DNA of 14,599 bases, from positions 77,952-92,550 of the forward strand of contig DHEF01000039.1 of the NCBI GenBank assembly GCA_002399735.1, read 5' to 3'. A model generated the notes under the pieces. The model had not been told where the DNA came from, made no database searches, and worked only from the letters and a program-made list of their open reading frames with translations. A program made the translations under genes and the position numbers. This document shows positions 1 to 6,858 of the stretch, piece after piece (the first letter of the stretch is position 1; each line of letters starts with the position of its first letter). This DNA is from Chitinophagaceae bacterium UBA4857. GTDB lineage: Bacteria; Bacteroidota; Bacteroidia; Chitinophagales; Chitinophagaceae.

Positions 1-72
1 AGAATTGTTGCAGCACAAGTGAGTGACACAACAGGCGATGATAGTAGTAATGCAGCCGGTAACATAAAATAA
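1..72 (+). CDS. C-terminal end of an unidentified protein (partial)
   Basis: Frame 1 is open from the window edge and ends in TAA at 70-72, giving 23 residues rich in small and polar amino acids, with the tail DDSSNAAGNIK. The only support for it being coding is the uninterrupted frame and the terminator hairpin that starts directly after the stop codon. There is too little sequence to name a family. The gene converges on the ferredoxin-NADP reductase gene. Confidence 0.5.
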   Translation, partial: RIVAAQVSDTTGDDSSNAAGNIK

Positions 73-95
73 AAAACCCCTCAAGTGAGGGGTTT
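71..95. terminator. Bidirectional intrinsic terminator between convergent genes
   Basis: A 9-bp stem, AAACCCCTC (74-82) paired with GAGGGGTTT (87-95), closes a four-base AAGT loop. On the minus strand the stem is followed by a run of six T (complement of 71-76), so it should end the reductase transcript well. On the plus strand the T-run is only three bases, so it is weaker for the upstream gene. It sits 8 bases past the reductase stop codon. Confidence 0.85.
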
Positions 96-102
96 GAAAA
101 AG

Positions 103-1107
103 TTAGAAAGCGTTTACACCGTTTACGGTGGTGTATTTAAAGCTTAAGCGCTGATCGGGAAAAACATGTTTAAAGGCGCTCTGCATCATAATGGCACCTT
201 CGTGAAACCCGCAAAGAATTAATTTAAGTTTACCGGTGTAGGTGTTGATGTCGCCGATGGCATAAATACCTTCTACGCCTGTGCTGTAGTCAGTAGTATC
301 TACCACAATCTGCGATTTATCAATTTGTAAACCCCACTCGGCAATGGGTCCTAACTTAGGGCTAAGACCAAACAATGGTATCAGGTGATCGGCCGCAACT
401 ACGCTGGCAGCACCTTCGGTAGAGGCAATATGTACTTCTTTCAGTTGTCCGTTACCATCTATTTTGGTGATGTTTGATTTTAATACCAGATCAATTTTGC
501 CTTCTTTGGCCATTTCAAACACTTTTTCGGCACTATCCGGTGCGCCTCTGAAAGTTTCGCCACGGTGTACCAAGGTTACACGTTCGGCTACATCGGATAA
601 AAAGATGGTCCAGTCAAGGGCACTATCGCCACCGCCGGCCAATACAATTTTTTTATTGCGGAAATGTTCAGGGTTTTTAACCATATAAGCTACCCCTTTA
701 CCTTCAAACTCTTCCAGCTTCTCGATGGCCGGTTTACGCGGCTCAAAGCTACCAAGGCCGGCCGCAATTACAATTACTTTGCAATGTACTTCGGTACCTT
801 CGTTGGTACGTAGAATAAATGATTTGTCTTCCTGACGGTTAACAGATTCTATTCTTTCGCCCAAGGTAAAGCTTGGCTTAAAGGGTTCAATCTGTTTCAT
901 CAGGTTATCTACCAGTTCCTGTGCGTTAATTGACGGAAAACCGGGAATATCGTAAATAGGTTTTTGCGGATAAATTTCTGAAAGTTGTCCGCCTATTTGG
1001 GGCAATGCATCAACCAGGTGGCAGCGCATTTTTAATAAACCCGCTTCAAACACCGCAAAAAGACCTACCGGTCCTGCTCCAATTATGCAAATATCTGTTT
1101 GTATCAT
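103..1107 (-). CDS. Ferredoxin--NADP(+) reductase, thioredoxin-reductase-like (YumC type)
   Basis: A 334-residue cytoplasmic flavoprotein expected to move electrons between NADPH and ferredoxin or flavodoxin. Visible in the sequence: an N-terminal FAD-binding dinucleotide fold with GAGPVG at residues 10-15, a second nucleotide-binding fold with GGGDSA at 158-163 followed by an HRGETFRG stretch (181-188) placed as in NADPH-binding folds of this class, and the C-terminal flavin motif GIYAIGDIN at 280-288. The redox-active CxxC of true thioredoxin reductases is absent, which is how the family separates FNR type 2 enzymes from TrxB. The length fits this family. The ATG at 1105-1107 begins MIQTDICIIGAGPVG, placing the FAD motif at its normal distance from the N-terminus. 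The gene stands alone, with its own terminator and a long empty region upstream. The physiological partner cannot be read from the sequence. Confidence 0.9.
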   Translation of the reverse strand: MIQTDICIIGAGPVGLFAVFEAGLLKMRCHLVDALPQIGGQLSEIYPQKPIYDIPGFPSINAQELVDNLMKQIEPFKPSFTLGERIESVNRQEDKSFILRTNEGTEVHCKVIVIAAGLGSFEPRKPAIEKLEEFEGKGVAYMVKNPEHFRNKKIVLAGGGDSALDWTIFLSDVAERVTLVHRGETFRGAPDSAEKVFEMAKEGKIDLVLKSNITKIDGNGQLKEVHIASTEGAASVVAADHLIPLFGLSPKLGPIAEWGLQIDKSQIVVDTTDYSTGVEGIYAIGDINTYTGKLKLILCGFHEGAIMMQSAFKHVFPDQRLSFKYTTVNGVNAF

Positions 1108-1117
1108 AACGTATTAA

Positions 1118-1130
1118 TGGTCGGCGACCA
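1118..1130 (-). promoter_or_regulatory. Short perfect palindrome just upstream of the reductase start
   Basis: TGGTCGGCGACCA is a 13-base palindrome around a central G, ten bases upstream of the reductase ATG on the minus strand. As RNA it could form only a 5-bp hairpin with a three-base loop in the leader; as DNA it could be a small operator half-site pair. No clean TAnnTTTG promoter was found upstream; only imperfect versions (TATATTTA, TACCTTTT) occur on the minus strand. Its function is a guess. Confidence 0.25.
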
Positions 1131-1565
1131 CAGTTAAATATAAAAGGTAAAGGCTTATCAATGTTGTTGTACAGTGCGTAGGCCGGTTTAATAATGGTGA
1201 TACAGTGGGTTTAAAAAGTTTGCCGCTGTATTGGTTAATTTTGCGCAAAGAAAATAATTTTTTGCGTCTTATCCGCACTAAGTGGAAATAAACCGTTTTG
1301 GTAACGGCATAATGCTTTTGAAAAACCGGTGCTTTAATTAACTAAACAGTAGCTTAAACAATTGTTTACTAACCCGATAGGCGGGCACACACCCGAAAAA
1401 CTTTTGCAACTGCTAACAAAAGTAAAACCAGGCATGGCCCATTAAGTTTATCGTTTTTAAACAAGCGTTGCAAAATTAACAACATAGCTAAGTGATTGTT
1501 GACCAAAGCGGGAAACAATTTTACGGTTTATGGAAAAGATAAAACTGCGTTAATAATGGTACTGG

Positions 1566-1601
1566 AAAAACAAAAGCCGTGTTGTAGAAACAACACGACT
1601 T
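1566..1601 (-). terminator. Terminator-like hairpin on the minus strand, no gene in front
   Basis: Bases 1574-1585 pair with 1590-1601 around an AGAA loop: an 8-bp perfect core (CGTGTTGT/ACAACACG), one mismatch, then three more pairs. Read on the minus strand, the stem is followed by a T-rich tract (CTTTTGTTTTT), the usual form of an intrinsic terminator. No protein-coding gene on the minus strand leads into it, so it would end either an unannotated small RNA or read-through. The hairpin itself is plain to see; its role is inferred. Confidence 0.45.
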
Positions 1602-1849
1602 AAATTTTAGAATCCCAATGTTACTGTTCTAAAAGATTGGATGAGATGAAAAAGTTTGACCGTTACACTTGGCTCCCGCACAGGATATCGGTGAAATATG
1701 ATTACTACTAATTATCGTTCGTAAATATTTGTAATTGTTCCATTGTTTGGGTGGTGCAAACAATTATTGTTGGTAGGTGAGAATCTTAGGTCGGTTAAAT
1801 GTGATAATGCAAGTATCCACATTTTTATCATAAATATGTAAAATTAGTA

Positions 1850-1931
1850 GGGTAGTTTATGGGTAGTTATTGGTGTTAAAAAGTATTATTTGGAAATAAT
1901 TGGGTGTTTTTAACGGGTAGGTTACGGGTAG
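1850..1931 (+). repeat. Two pairs of GGGTAG direct repeats
   Basis: GGGTAG occurs at 1850-1855, 1861-1866, 1915-1920 and 1926-1931. Within each pair the spacing is exactly 11 bases start to start, close to one DNA turn, and the two pairs are 65 bases apart. The two 20-base units starting at 1850 and 1915 agree at 16 of 20 positions. The regular spacing suggests a protein-binding array or a local duplication. No gene is close by: the next start is at 2393. Confidence 0.5.
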
Positions 1932-2133
1932 TAGGCCCCTTAAACAGTGGGTTACAGCCAAATAATGTGGTCAGATGGTTTACGCTGATAAGGTCATGGC
2001 TTTTTCAAAGAGGCCGGCTATTTTACGGCATTGGCAAACTAATTTGATACCCAAACTGGCTGTTTTAGTTTTTTAAGAAAGGTCCACTTTTCTTTTTTAG
2101 TGCCCCCAAGACGCTGACCGGGGGTTAAGATGT

Positions 2134-2171
2134 GCGAAAATCCGGGCCTGATTTTATAAAAATCTGCGCTG
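2134..2171 (+). repeat. AATCTGCG-type intergenic repeat, left copy
   Basis: The tract holds GCGAAAATC (2134-2142) and AAAATCTGCG (2159-2168). Bases 2151-2171 match the reverse complement of 3684-3704 at 18 of 21 positions. The two copies are therefore inverted with respect to each other and lie on either side of the LuxR-type regulator gene. This resembles short intergenic palindromic repeat families; membership of a named family was not verified. Confidence 0.5.
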
Positions 2172-2327
2172 TTTTACACTCAACAACCTGTGGGATAAAC
2201 TGTATTATTCTAAATATAAACAGTGTTAAGGGCGTAACTAACGTTAATACATATTTTCCGTTCACTAACTAAAAACCTAAAAGAGGTGAATATTAATTTA
2301 TACATTGTTGTAATATGACTGTTGCAA

Positions 2328-2361
2328 TTTGCCTATTTTTAACTGATTGCATTTATTTTTG
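2328..2361 (+). promoter_or_regulatory. Predicted Bacteroidota promoter of the LuxR-type regulator
   Basis: TTTG at 2328-2331 and TATTTTTG at 2354-2361 match the -33 TTTG and -7 TAnnTTTG elements of the Bacteroidota primary sigma factor, with a 22-base spacer. The promoter lies inside the 5' part of the longer open frame starting at 2315. This argues that translation begins downstream, at the ATG at 2393. Confidence 0.6.
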
Positions 2362-2392
2362 CAGCCCAAAACAGCAAAGCCCTCCACACATT

Positions 2393-3619
2393 ATGAGTAA
2401 TATCTTTTGTCGGTGTTTTCTTTCGGTTTCACTTTTTTTATTACACACCGGCCTTTATGCCCAAACAATTGTTGCCCAGAAACTGGAGACAGCTGTTAAT
2501 GAGCTTAACAATGCGTCGAAATACGAACAAGCTATAAAGCTGGTAAACGATTTTATAGCCGACCCCAAAAACGACGACTACAACAAATATTACGCTTATA
2601 AATACAAAGCACATATTTACAAGCGCCTGTTTAGCTACCCCGAAGTATACAATAACCTTGATCTTGCTTTACAATACGGATCAAAAACAAAGAATAAAGA
2701 TTCGGTTATTGCTTCTATTGAAGCCGAAAAAGCTTTTGCACTGTTTGACCAACAGCTTTTTGATCAGGCCCGCAAAAAAATGGACGGATTAAAAAGTAAC
2801 CATTATGCTTACCTGTCTGATGGCGATAAAGCTTATATTATTATGCAGGAAGGGTACTTTTTAATGAAAGAAAAAAAATACAAAGAGGCTATAGACTACT
2901 ACAACCAATCAGAAGTACTGTTATTAAAAGTGGCGCCTCGAAATACTCCGGTGGCTTATGGTAAACTAATAGAGTTATATGCTCTTACAGGTGATACGGC
3001 ACAGCAGCATGCATATTTTGACAAAGGCATTAAGGCCGCCGATAAGTACGGCATTTTAAAATACAAATTGTACTTGTATGAAATAATGGCACACCATTCA
3101 CGTGTAGATGGCCATTATGAGTATGCGGCTATTTTACAGGATTCTATTAACCAGATTGCTACTGCTTATAATTCTCAATTATACATAGGAAGGGTAAGCT
3201 TGCTGGAAAAAGAAATGCAGCAGCAAAGGGCCGATATGGAAAAGGGCTATAATTACAAACTGATTATTTTCCTGATTGTATTAGCCATTGTTTTATTAGC
3301 TTTTGTTTTTCTTTTGTTTAAATATAACAGGGTAAGCGTAGAAAAAAATCGTTTGTTACAAGCCGAGTATGATAAAATGAAAGCAGAACTTATAACGCTT
3401 ACGCAGGAAATGCATAAAAAAGATTATGCAGCTGATAAGTGGGAAAAGTATGGATTATCAGAACGACAAAAAGAAATACTGGCCCTTTTACAAGCCGGCA
3501 AAAGCAATAAGGAAATAGCGGCTGAGTTGTTTATATCGGAGAACACGGTAAAGTTTCATATAAAAACCCTGTACGAAAAACTGAATATTGGCCGCCGTGG
3601 CGATATAGCCAAAATGTAA
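2393..3619 (+). CDS. TPR-containing, membrane-anchored LuxR-family transcriptional regulator
   Basis: A 408-residue protein with the order signal peptide, helical TPR-like repeats, one membrane segment, coiled coil and C-terminal GerE/LuxR helix-turn-helix. Residues 1-24 form a signal peptide with a likely cleavage after LYA. Residues 25-285 are helical and TPR-like, for example YKEAIDYYNQSE near 163-174. A strongly hydrophobic helix spans 290-309, a charged helix follows (311-345), and the DNA-binding domain is 355-408 (LSERQKEILALLQAGKSNKE, then ISENTVKFHIKTLYEKL). This topology places the TPR part in the periplasm and the HTH in the cytoplasm, so it probably senses an envelope signal or protein partner and controls transcription from the membrane. 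The start at 2393 is chosen over 2315 because it gives a clean signal peptide and lies downstream of the promoter. Target genes and ligand are unknown. Bacteroidota carry many paralogues of this design. Confidence 0.85.
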   Translation: MSNIFCRCFLSVSLFLLHTGLYAQTIVAQKLETAVNELNNASKYEQAIKLVNDFIADPKNDDYNKYYAYKYKAHIYKRLFSYPEVYNNLDLALQYGSKTKNKDSVIASIEAEKAFALFDQQLFDQARKKMDGLKSNHYAYLSDGDKAYIIMQEGYFLMKEKKYKEAIDYYNQSEVLLLKVAPRNTPVAYGKLIELYALTGDTAQQHAYFDKGIKAADKYGILKYKLYLYEIMAHHSRVDGHYEYAAILQDSINQIATAYNSQLYIGRVSLLEKEMQQQRADMEKGYNYKLIIFLIVLAIVLLAFVFLLFKYNRVSVEKNRLLQAEYDKMKAELITLTQEMHKKDYAADKWEKYGLSERQKEILALLQAGKSNKEIAAELFISENTVKFHIKTLYEKLNIGRRGDIAKM

Positions 3620-3683
3620 CGACAATAATAACCTCTCTACATGTAAAACCGTAGTGCTTTGCCCGCTGATTACGCAAAATAAA

Positions 3684-3730
3684 CAACGCAGATTTTCACA
3701 AAATGAGATACTGATTTGCGAAAATCTGTG
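3684..3730. repeat. AATCTGCG-type palindromic repeat, right copy
   Basis: Bases 3687-3697 (CGCAGATTTTC) pair with 3720-3730 (GAAAATCTGTG) in an 11-bp stem with one G-U pair and a 22-base loop. The left arm and adjoining bases (3684-3704) match the left copy at 2151-2171 in inverted orientation, 18 of 21. The element lies between the LuxR-type gene and rimM and lacks a T-run, so it looks like a repetitive palindrome rather than a classical terminator, though it could still end or stabilise the upstream mRNA. Confidence 0.55.
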
Positions 3731-3771
3731 CATACAATTTAATACTACATGGCCGTTAGCCCAATGCTTTG

Positions 3772-3779
3772 TACCTTTG
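3772..3779 (+). promoter_or_regulatory. Predicted -7 element of the rimM promoter
   Basis: TACCTTTG is a full match to TAnnTTTG and lies 18 bases before the rimM ATG, leaving only a short leader. No TTG is found at the usual distance upstream, so the -33 element is weak or missing. This suggests rimM has its own promoter and is not expressed only from the upstream regulator gene. Confidence 0.45.
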
Positions 3780-3797
3780 CCCTGGTAAAAAATTAAG

Positions 3798-4316
3798 ATG
3801 GCGGGTTATTACAAAATAGGAAAATTAGTTGCAGCGCATGGTTTAAACGGCGAGTTGGTGTTAAAACACGAGCTTGGTAAAAAAAATGCCTTAAAAGGTA
3901 TTACCACCATTTTTGTGGCCGATAAAAAAGATGGTTTTTTACCTTGGTTTGTAGCAGGTGCTGTTGCAAAAACCGCAGATGAAATTTACCTGAAGCTGGA
4001 AACTATAGATGACCGTGAGGCTGCCCGTAAGCTTACACAAAAAGAAGTGTGGCTGCCCGAAGCCGACTTTAAAAAAACAGCCGCTACAACGGCACCCGCT
4101 ATGTTATTGGGTTACACTATTATTGACAATGGTAATCCCCTAAGCGAAATTTTAGAAGTAATAGAACAACCACACCAATTGTTATGCCGGTTGGAAATAA
4201 ATGGTAAAGAAGTATTAATTCCATTACACCAGGAATCGCTTACACAAATAAACCACAAGAAAAAGCAAGTAATGGTAGAGCTGCCGGATGGCTTGCTGGA
4301 TATTTATTTAGCATAA
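3798..4316 (+). CDS. rimM: Ribosome maturation factor RimM
   Basis: A 172-residue cytoplasmic protein that assists late assembly of the 30S subunit head by binding ribosomal protein S19. The N-terminal RimM domain opens with YKIGKLVAAHGLNGEL (residues 5-20), the family signature G-x-hydrophobic...HG-x-x-GE. The DDREAARKL segment (71-79) matches the conserved stretch that closes this domain. The C-terminal PRC-barrel runs from about 100 to 171 and ends in VELPDGLLDIY, the usual RimM ending. The length is typical. In many bacteria rimM lies with rpsP and trmD; here neither is adjacent, and the next gene, gpsA, is convergent. The ATG at 3798 follows a -7 promoter element and gives a standard N-terminus. 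Confidence 0.93.
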   Translation: MAGYYKIGKLVAAHGLNGELVLKHELGKKNALKGITTIFVADKKDGFLPWFVAGAVAKTADEIYLKLETIDDREAARKLTQKEVWLPEADFKKTAATTAPAMLLGYTIIDNGNPLSEILEVIEQPHQLLCRLEINGKEVLIPLHQESLTQINHKKKQVMVELPDGLLDIYLA

Positions 4317-4333
4317 ATTGAAAAGTAAAAATT

Positions 4334-4383
4334 AAAAATTATAAAAGGGTTTCCGCAAGTGCAAAAACCCTTTTATAATTTTT
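4334..4383. terminator. Strong bidirectional terminator between rimM and gpsA
   Basis: A perfect 19-bp stem (4334-4352 with 4365-4383) closes a 12-base loop. Its core is AAAAGGGTTT/AAACCCTTTT, and the AT-rich arms provide a T-tract on both strands. It lies 17 bases after the rimM stop and 19 bases after the gpsA stop, so it serves both convergent genes. Confidence 0.9.
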
Positions 4384-4402
4384 ACTTTTACCTTTTAATT
4401 CA

Positions 4403-5443
4403 TTATACCAACACTTCTTCTATTGCCTTAAACCCTTTTGCCGCACTAATTTTTTGCCAAACAATTTCGTAAATCGTATGCGCAATGGGTATTTCGGCAC
4501 CAATAGTTTGGTTAATGTTGTGTATACATTTACTGGCATGGTAACCTTCGGCCACCATGTTCAATTCCAGTTGAGCGGCTTGTACCGAGTATCCTTTACC
4601 AATCATATTACCAAACGAACGGTTACGGCTGTATAACGAATAACAGGTAACCAGTAAATCGCCTAAATAAACTGATGCTGCGTAACTAGGCATTTTCACA
4701 TGCGTAACCGGATCTTCCTCGCTATGTTCCCCCACCACAATATGTTGTGCCCCAAACTTTTTAAGAAAGCCGGCCATTTCATCAGCACAGTTAGCAATAA
4801 ATACACTTAAAAAATTATCGCCGTAATCAAGCCCTTTGGCAATACCCGTACCTAATGCATAAATATTTTTTAATACCGCTGCATATTGCACACCCAAAAT
4901 ATCCTGGTTAACCACTGTGCGTATATAATCTACATTAAAATATCCTGCCACCACTTCAGCCATCTTAATGTCATAACCCGATATAGTTAGGTAAGATAAT
5001 TTTTCAGCAGCCACTTCTTCTGCATGACAAGGCCCTAATACCGCAAAATAATTTTCTAAAGGAAAATGATAATTCCGATACAAAAAATCGTTTAATAAAA
5101 TATCATGGCCGGGAACAAGGCCTTTAATAGCCGATATTATTTTTTTATTTTTTAAATCATCCGCACTCAATAACGACAAAGTTGCTTCCACGTAGGCAGA
5201 TGGAACCCCCAGCACCAATACATCCGCATTTTTCACCACCTCTTTTATGTCAGAGGAAAGTGTAACCAGGCTCATATTAAACTCAACCGACGATAAATAA
5301 TGCGGGTTATGCCGCTTTTGTTGCATCAACTTAATATTATCATCGTTGCGTATCCACCATTGAATATGATGGCCGCTATCCGTTAAAATTTTTGCCAATG
5401 CGGTTGACCAACTACCGCTGCCTATAATGCCAAGCTTAATCAT
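4403..5443 (-). CDS. gpsA: Glycerol-3-phosphate dehydrogenase [NAD(P)+]
   Basis: A 346-residue cytoplasmic enzyme that reduces dihydroxyacetone phosphate to sn-glycerol 3-phosphate for phospholipid synthesis. The N-terminal Rossmann motif is GIIGSGSWSTAL (residues 5-16). HNPHYL (45-50) and GPCHAEE (137-143) are family motifs. The catalytic lysine is K192 in VLKNIYALGTGIAKG, and the substrate-phosphate loop is SRNRSFG (272-278). The length is normal. An upstream extension to 5497 is open, but the ATG at 5441-5443 is preferred: it puts the dinucleotide motif at the N-terminus as in the family, and a promoter (5465-5497) lies inside the extension. The glycine usual after the Trp of GxGxWGT is a serine here, a mild variant. 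The gene is monocistronic, between a bidirectional terminator and its own promoter. Confidence 0.94.
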   Translation of the reverse strand: MIKLGIIGSGSWSTALAKILTDSGHHIQWWIRNDDNIKLMQQKRHNPHYLSSVEFNMSLVTLSSDIKEVVKNADVLVLGVPSAYVEATLSLLSADDLKNKKIISAIKGLVPGHDILLNDFLYRNYHFPLENYFAVLGPCHAEEVAAEKLSYLTISGYDIKMAEVVAGYFNVDYIRTVVNQDILGVQYAAVLKNIYALGTGIAKGLDYGDNFLSVFIANCADEMAGFLKKFGAQHIVVGEHSEEDPVTHVKMPSYAASVYLGDLLVTCYSLYSRNRSFGNMIGKGYSVQAAQLELNMVAEGYHASKCIHNINQTIGAEIPIAHTIYEIVWQKISAAKGFKAIEEVLV

Positions 5444-5464
5444 TATACCAGATTTGTTCCGCCG

Positions 5465-5497
5465 CAAATTTAATATTTTAAGCAGCAATTCATCCAA
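5465..5497 (-). promoter_or_regulatory. Predicted gpsA promoter
   Basis: On the minus strand, TTG (complement of 5495-5497) and TAAATTTG (complement of 5465-5472) are separated by 22 bases, matching TTG-N(17-23)-TAnnTTTG. The -7 element ends 21 bases before the gpsA ATG. This supports starting gpsA at 5443 rather than at the more distant in-frame ATG. Confidence 0.6.
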
Positions 5498-5555
5498 TTA
5501 AAAATTCTGTGTTGCGTTGTAATGTTTTGATAATTTTTTTATTGGAGCTATCAGT

Positions 5556-5662
5556 TGTAGTAACGCTAATCAACAGCAGTTCCGGCTTTCCGCTATATAC
5601 CTCCCTATGGTCGGTATGCCGCTACAATCCGGCAGCCTTTCAGCGTATGAATATAATTCAGC
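5556..5662 (+). repeat. Degenerate intergenic repeat, TAATCAAC-core family, copy 1
   Basis: Two sub-blocks of this gap recur elsewhere in the window. Bases 5556-5574 match 11546-11564 at 17 of 19 positions. Bases 5628-5662, beginning TCCGGCAGCC and TTTCAGCGTATG, match the reverse complement of 7386-7420 at 27 of 35. A 70-codon frame on the plus strand crosses this segment (ATG at 5509), but its translation looks like no known protein and includes the repeat, so it is treated as non-coding. Confidence 0.5.
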
Positions 5663-5684
5663 TAACTAATCACCATAGGCGATA

Positions 5685-5712
5685 TAATAAAAATACGAAA
5701 CTACAAGTTTCG
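5685..5712 (-). terminator. Intrinsic terminator of the DinB-like gene
   Basis: CGAAACT (5696-5702) pairs with AGTTTCG (5706-5712) around a three-base loop. Read on the minus strand, the stem is followed by TATTTTTATT. It starts 13 bases downstream of the DinB-like stop codon. Confidence 0.75.
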
Positions 5713-5725
5713 CATAGCTGAGTTC

Positions 5726-6214
5726 TTATTCATCAGTATTGTTTTCTTGTTGCAGCAGCAGTTTTTTAATGATTACAATTTGTCCAAAATGATAATAGCA
5801 GTGTTCTATTGTACCTTCAATATTACGGCGGTAGGTACCATATTTCTCATCCACAAATACACTGTTTAATTGTTCTTCCGACATAGCTGCTACATACGCC
5901 GTAAATTTTTCTACATGCAAGTATAAATTTTCGGCCAACTGTTCCCATTGTTCCTGCGATGTTATAGCGGGCATTTCAAAACTATACTTATCTTTTATTG
6001 TAAGGTTACGGCCTTCAAATACTTCAATTATTCCGGCAATATAATAGTTGATATGAAAGGTGAGTGCCGCAATGGAGTTAAGGCCGTTATATGAAGCGGT
6101 AGCTAGCTGCCAGTTTAAACCGGTAAGCTGTTCTTTAAAATTGGTATTGGCAATCCATTTGCCGCTAAGTACTACATCCTTTAATCTGTTAGCAAGTTGT
6201 TGTGCAGATTCCAT
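5726..6214 (-). CDS. DinB/YfiT-like putative metal-dependent protein
   Basis: A 162-residue protein of the DinB-like four-helix-bundle superfamily. The expected metal-binding histidine triad is visible: H54 in LTFHINYY at the end of helix 2, and H138 and H142 in EHCYYHFGQI of the last long helix. The length and the pattern of four amphipathic helices fit. Members include bacillithiol and mycothiol transferases, metal-dependent hydrolases and DNA-damage-induced proteins, but most Bacteroidota members have no assigned substrate and none is proposed here. The start at 6214 begins MESAQQLANRLKD. Upstream on the minus strand only an imperfect promoter element (TATCTTTA) is seen, and the preceding gene ends 67 bases away, so co-transcription with it is possible. 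A good terminator follows. Confidence 0.8.
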   Translation of the reverse strand: MESAQQLANRLKDVVLSGKWIANTNFKEQLTGLNWQLATASYNGLNSIAALTFHINYYIAGIIEVFEGRNLTIKDKYSFEMPAITSQEQWEQLAENLYLHVEKFTAYVAAMSEEQLNSVFVDEKYGTYRRNIEGTIEHCYYHFGQIVIIKKLLLQQENNTDE

Positions 6215-6281
6215 ATTTGACCAATTTTATTAAAGATAAAAAAATTTAAAGGAAAAATATTAGCCTCATATGATGTAAGAA

Positions 6282-6827
6282 CTATTCGGTGCGCTCAGTT
6301 TTTACAAAGCGTTGTTTTATTTTTTTGCGAAACAGAAGGCTCATTAAAATTAAGATTATAATCCAACTCCATTTTTGTAAGAGCAATTCATTTTCTTTTA
6401 AGGCAATCTTGAAATCCTCATGTTTTAAAAGATTATTGCCCATAATTGTTATGTCGTAAATAGCAACACTGCCTTTAAGGAGAGCTTTCTTATTAGTTAA
6501 GAAAATAGCATCAGTACCCGGTGCCCATTCAAGCAATGCCGTTTTGTGCATTGTCCGATAACCAATTTTATCAATATTAAATTTCAGGTCAGGATATTCT
6601 TTTAAATAAAACCAAACACCTGTAACCCCACTTCTTGAACTACTTAATTTTGGAGACCTACTCAAAGTGCCTGCAACTGGCTTAAGTTTTTCCTTAGTAG
6701 GGTAATACGGCTTTTGTATATAAACTTTATAAGTAAGGATACAAACCATAAAAGCCAACACTATAGTAATGACATAATTTTTAAATTTCCCTTTTGAAAT
6801 TAATATGTCCGTTTTTTCTGTTGTCAT
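6282..6827 (-). CDS. Hypothetical protein with two membrane segments
   Basis: 181 residues, family not recognised. A short basic N-terminus is followed by a membrane helix at about 18-36 (YVITIVLAFMVCILTYKVYI). Then comes a soluble region of about 115 residues rich in Lys, Ser and beta-prone stretches, a second membrane helix at about 153-166 (SWIIILILMSLLF) and a basic tail KKIKQRF. The positive charges outside both helices suggest that both ends are cytoplasmic and the middle domain faces the periplasm. The gene starts 31 bases after the stop of the upstream membrane protein gene on the same strand, so the two probably form one transcript. It is AT-rich compared with the housekeeping genes around it. 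No function is claimed. Confidence 0.7.
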   Translation of the reverse strand: MTTEKTDILISKGKFKNYVITIVLAFMVCILTYKVYIQKPYYPTKEKLKPVAGTLSRSPKLSSSRSGVTGVWFYLKEYPDLKFNIDKIGYRTMHKTALLEWAPGTDAIFLTNKKALLKGSVAIYDITIMGNNLLKHEDFKIALKENELLLQKWSWIIILILMSLLFRKKIKQRFVKTERTE

Positions 6828-6858
6828 TTATATGATAAGTAATGTGCATTTTGAAATA

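Larger units (their letters stand above)
1131..2327. other. Long non-coding interval (about 1.2 kb)
   Basis: No reading frame here resembles a known protein, and no tRNA T-loop signature or riboswitch core was recognised on either strand. The stretch is AT-rich. It contains a minus-strand terminator-like hairpin (1566-1601), a 21-codon frame with ATG at 1646 and stop at 1709-1711, paired GGGTAG repeats (1850-1931), a C5/G5 hairpin (2103-2107 with 2120-2124) and an AATCTGCG-type repeat (2134-2171). It may hold a small RNA or be the remains of a lost gene; the sequence alone does not decide this. Confidence 0.5.

Noticed and set aside
103..1107. Thioredoxin reductase
   Set aside because: The fold is the same but there is no CxxC redox motif, so ferredoxin-NADP reductase is the better call.
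1850..1931. CRISPR array
   Set aside because: The repeats are six bases long with 5-base gaps, far too short for repeat-spacer units, and no cas gene is present.
2315..2392. N-terminal extension of the LuxR-type regulator
   Set aside because: A promoter with both elements lies inside it, and the ATG at 2393 yields a proper signal peptide.
1108..2392. tRNA, riboswitch or replication origin
   Set aside because: No T-loop consensus, no recognisable aptamer core and no cluster of DnaA boxes was seen on either strand.
5444..5497. N-terminal extension of GpsA
   Set aside because: It would push the dinucleotide-binding motif 18 residues inward, and it overlaps a good promoter match.
5509..5721. 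70-codon plus-strand frame between gpsA and the DinB-like gene
   Set aside because: It overlaps a degenerate intergenic repeat and the DinB-like terminator, resembles no protein family, and its sequence blocks recur in other non-coding gaps.
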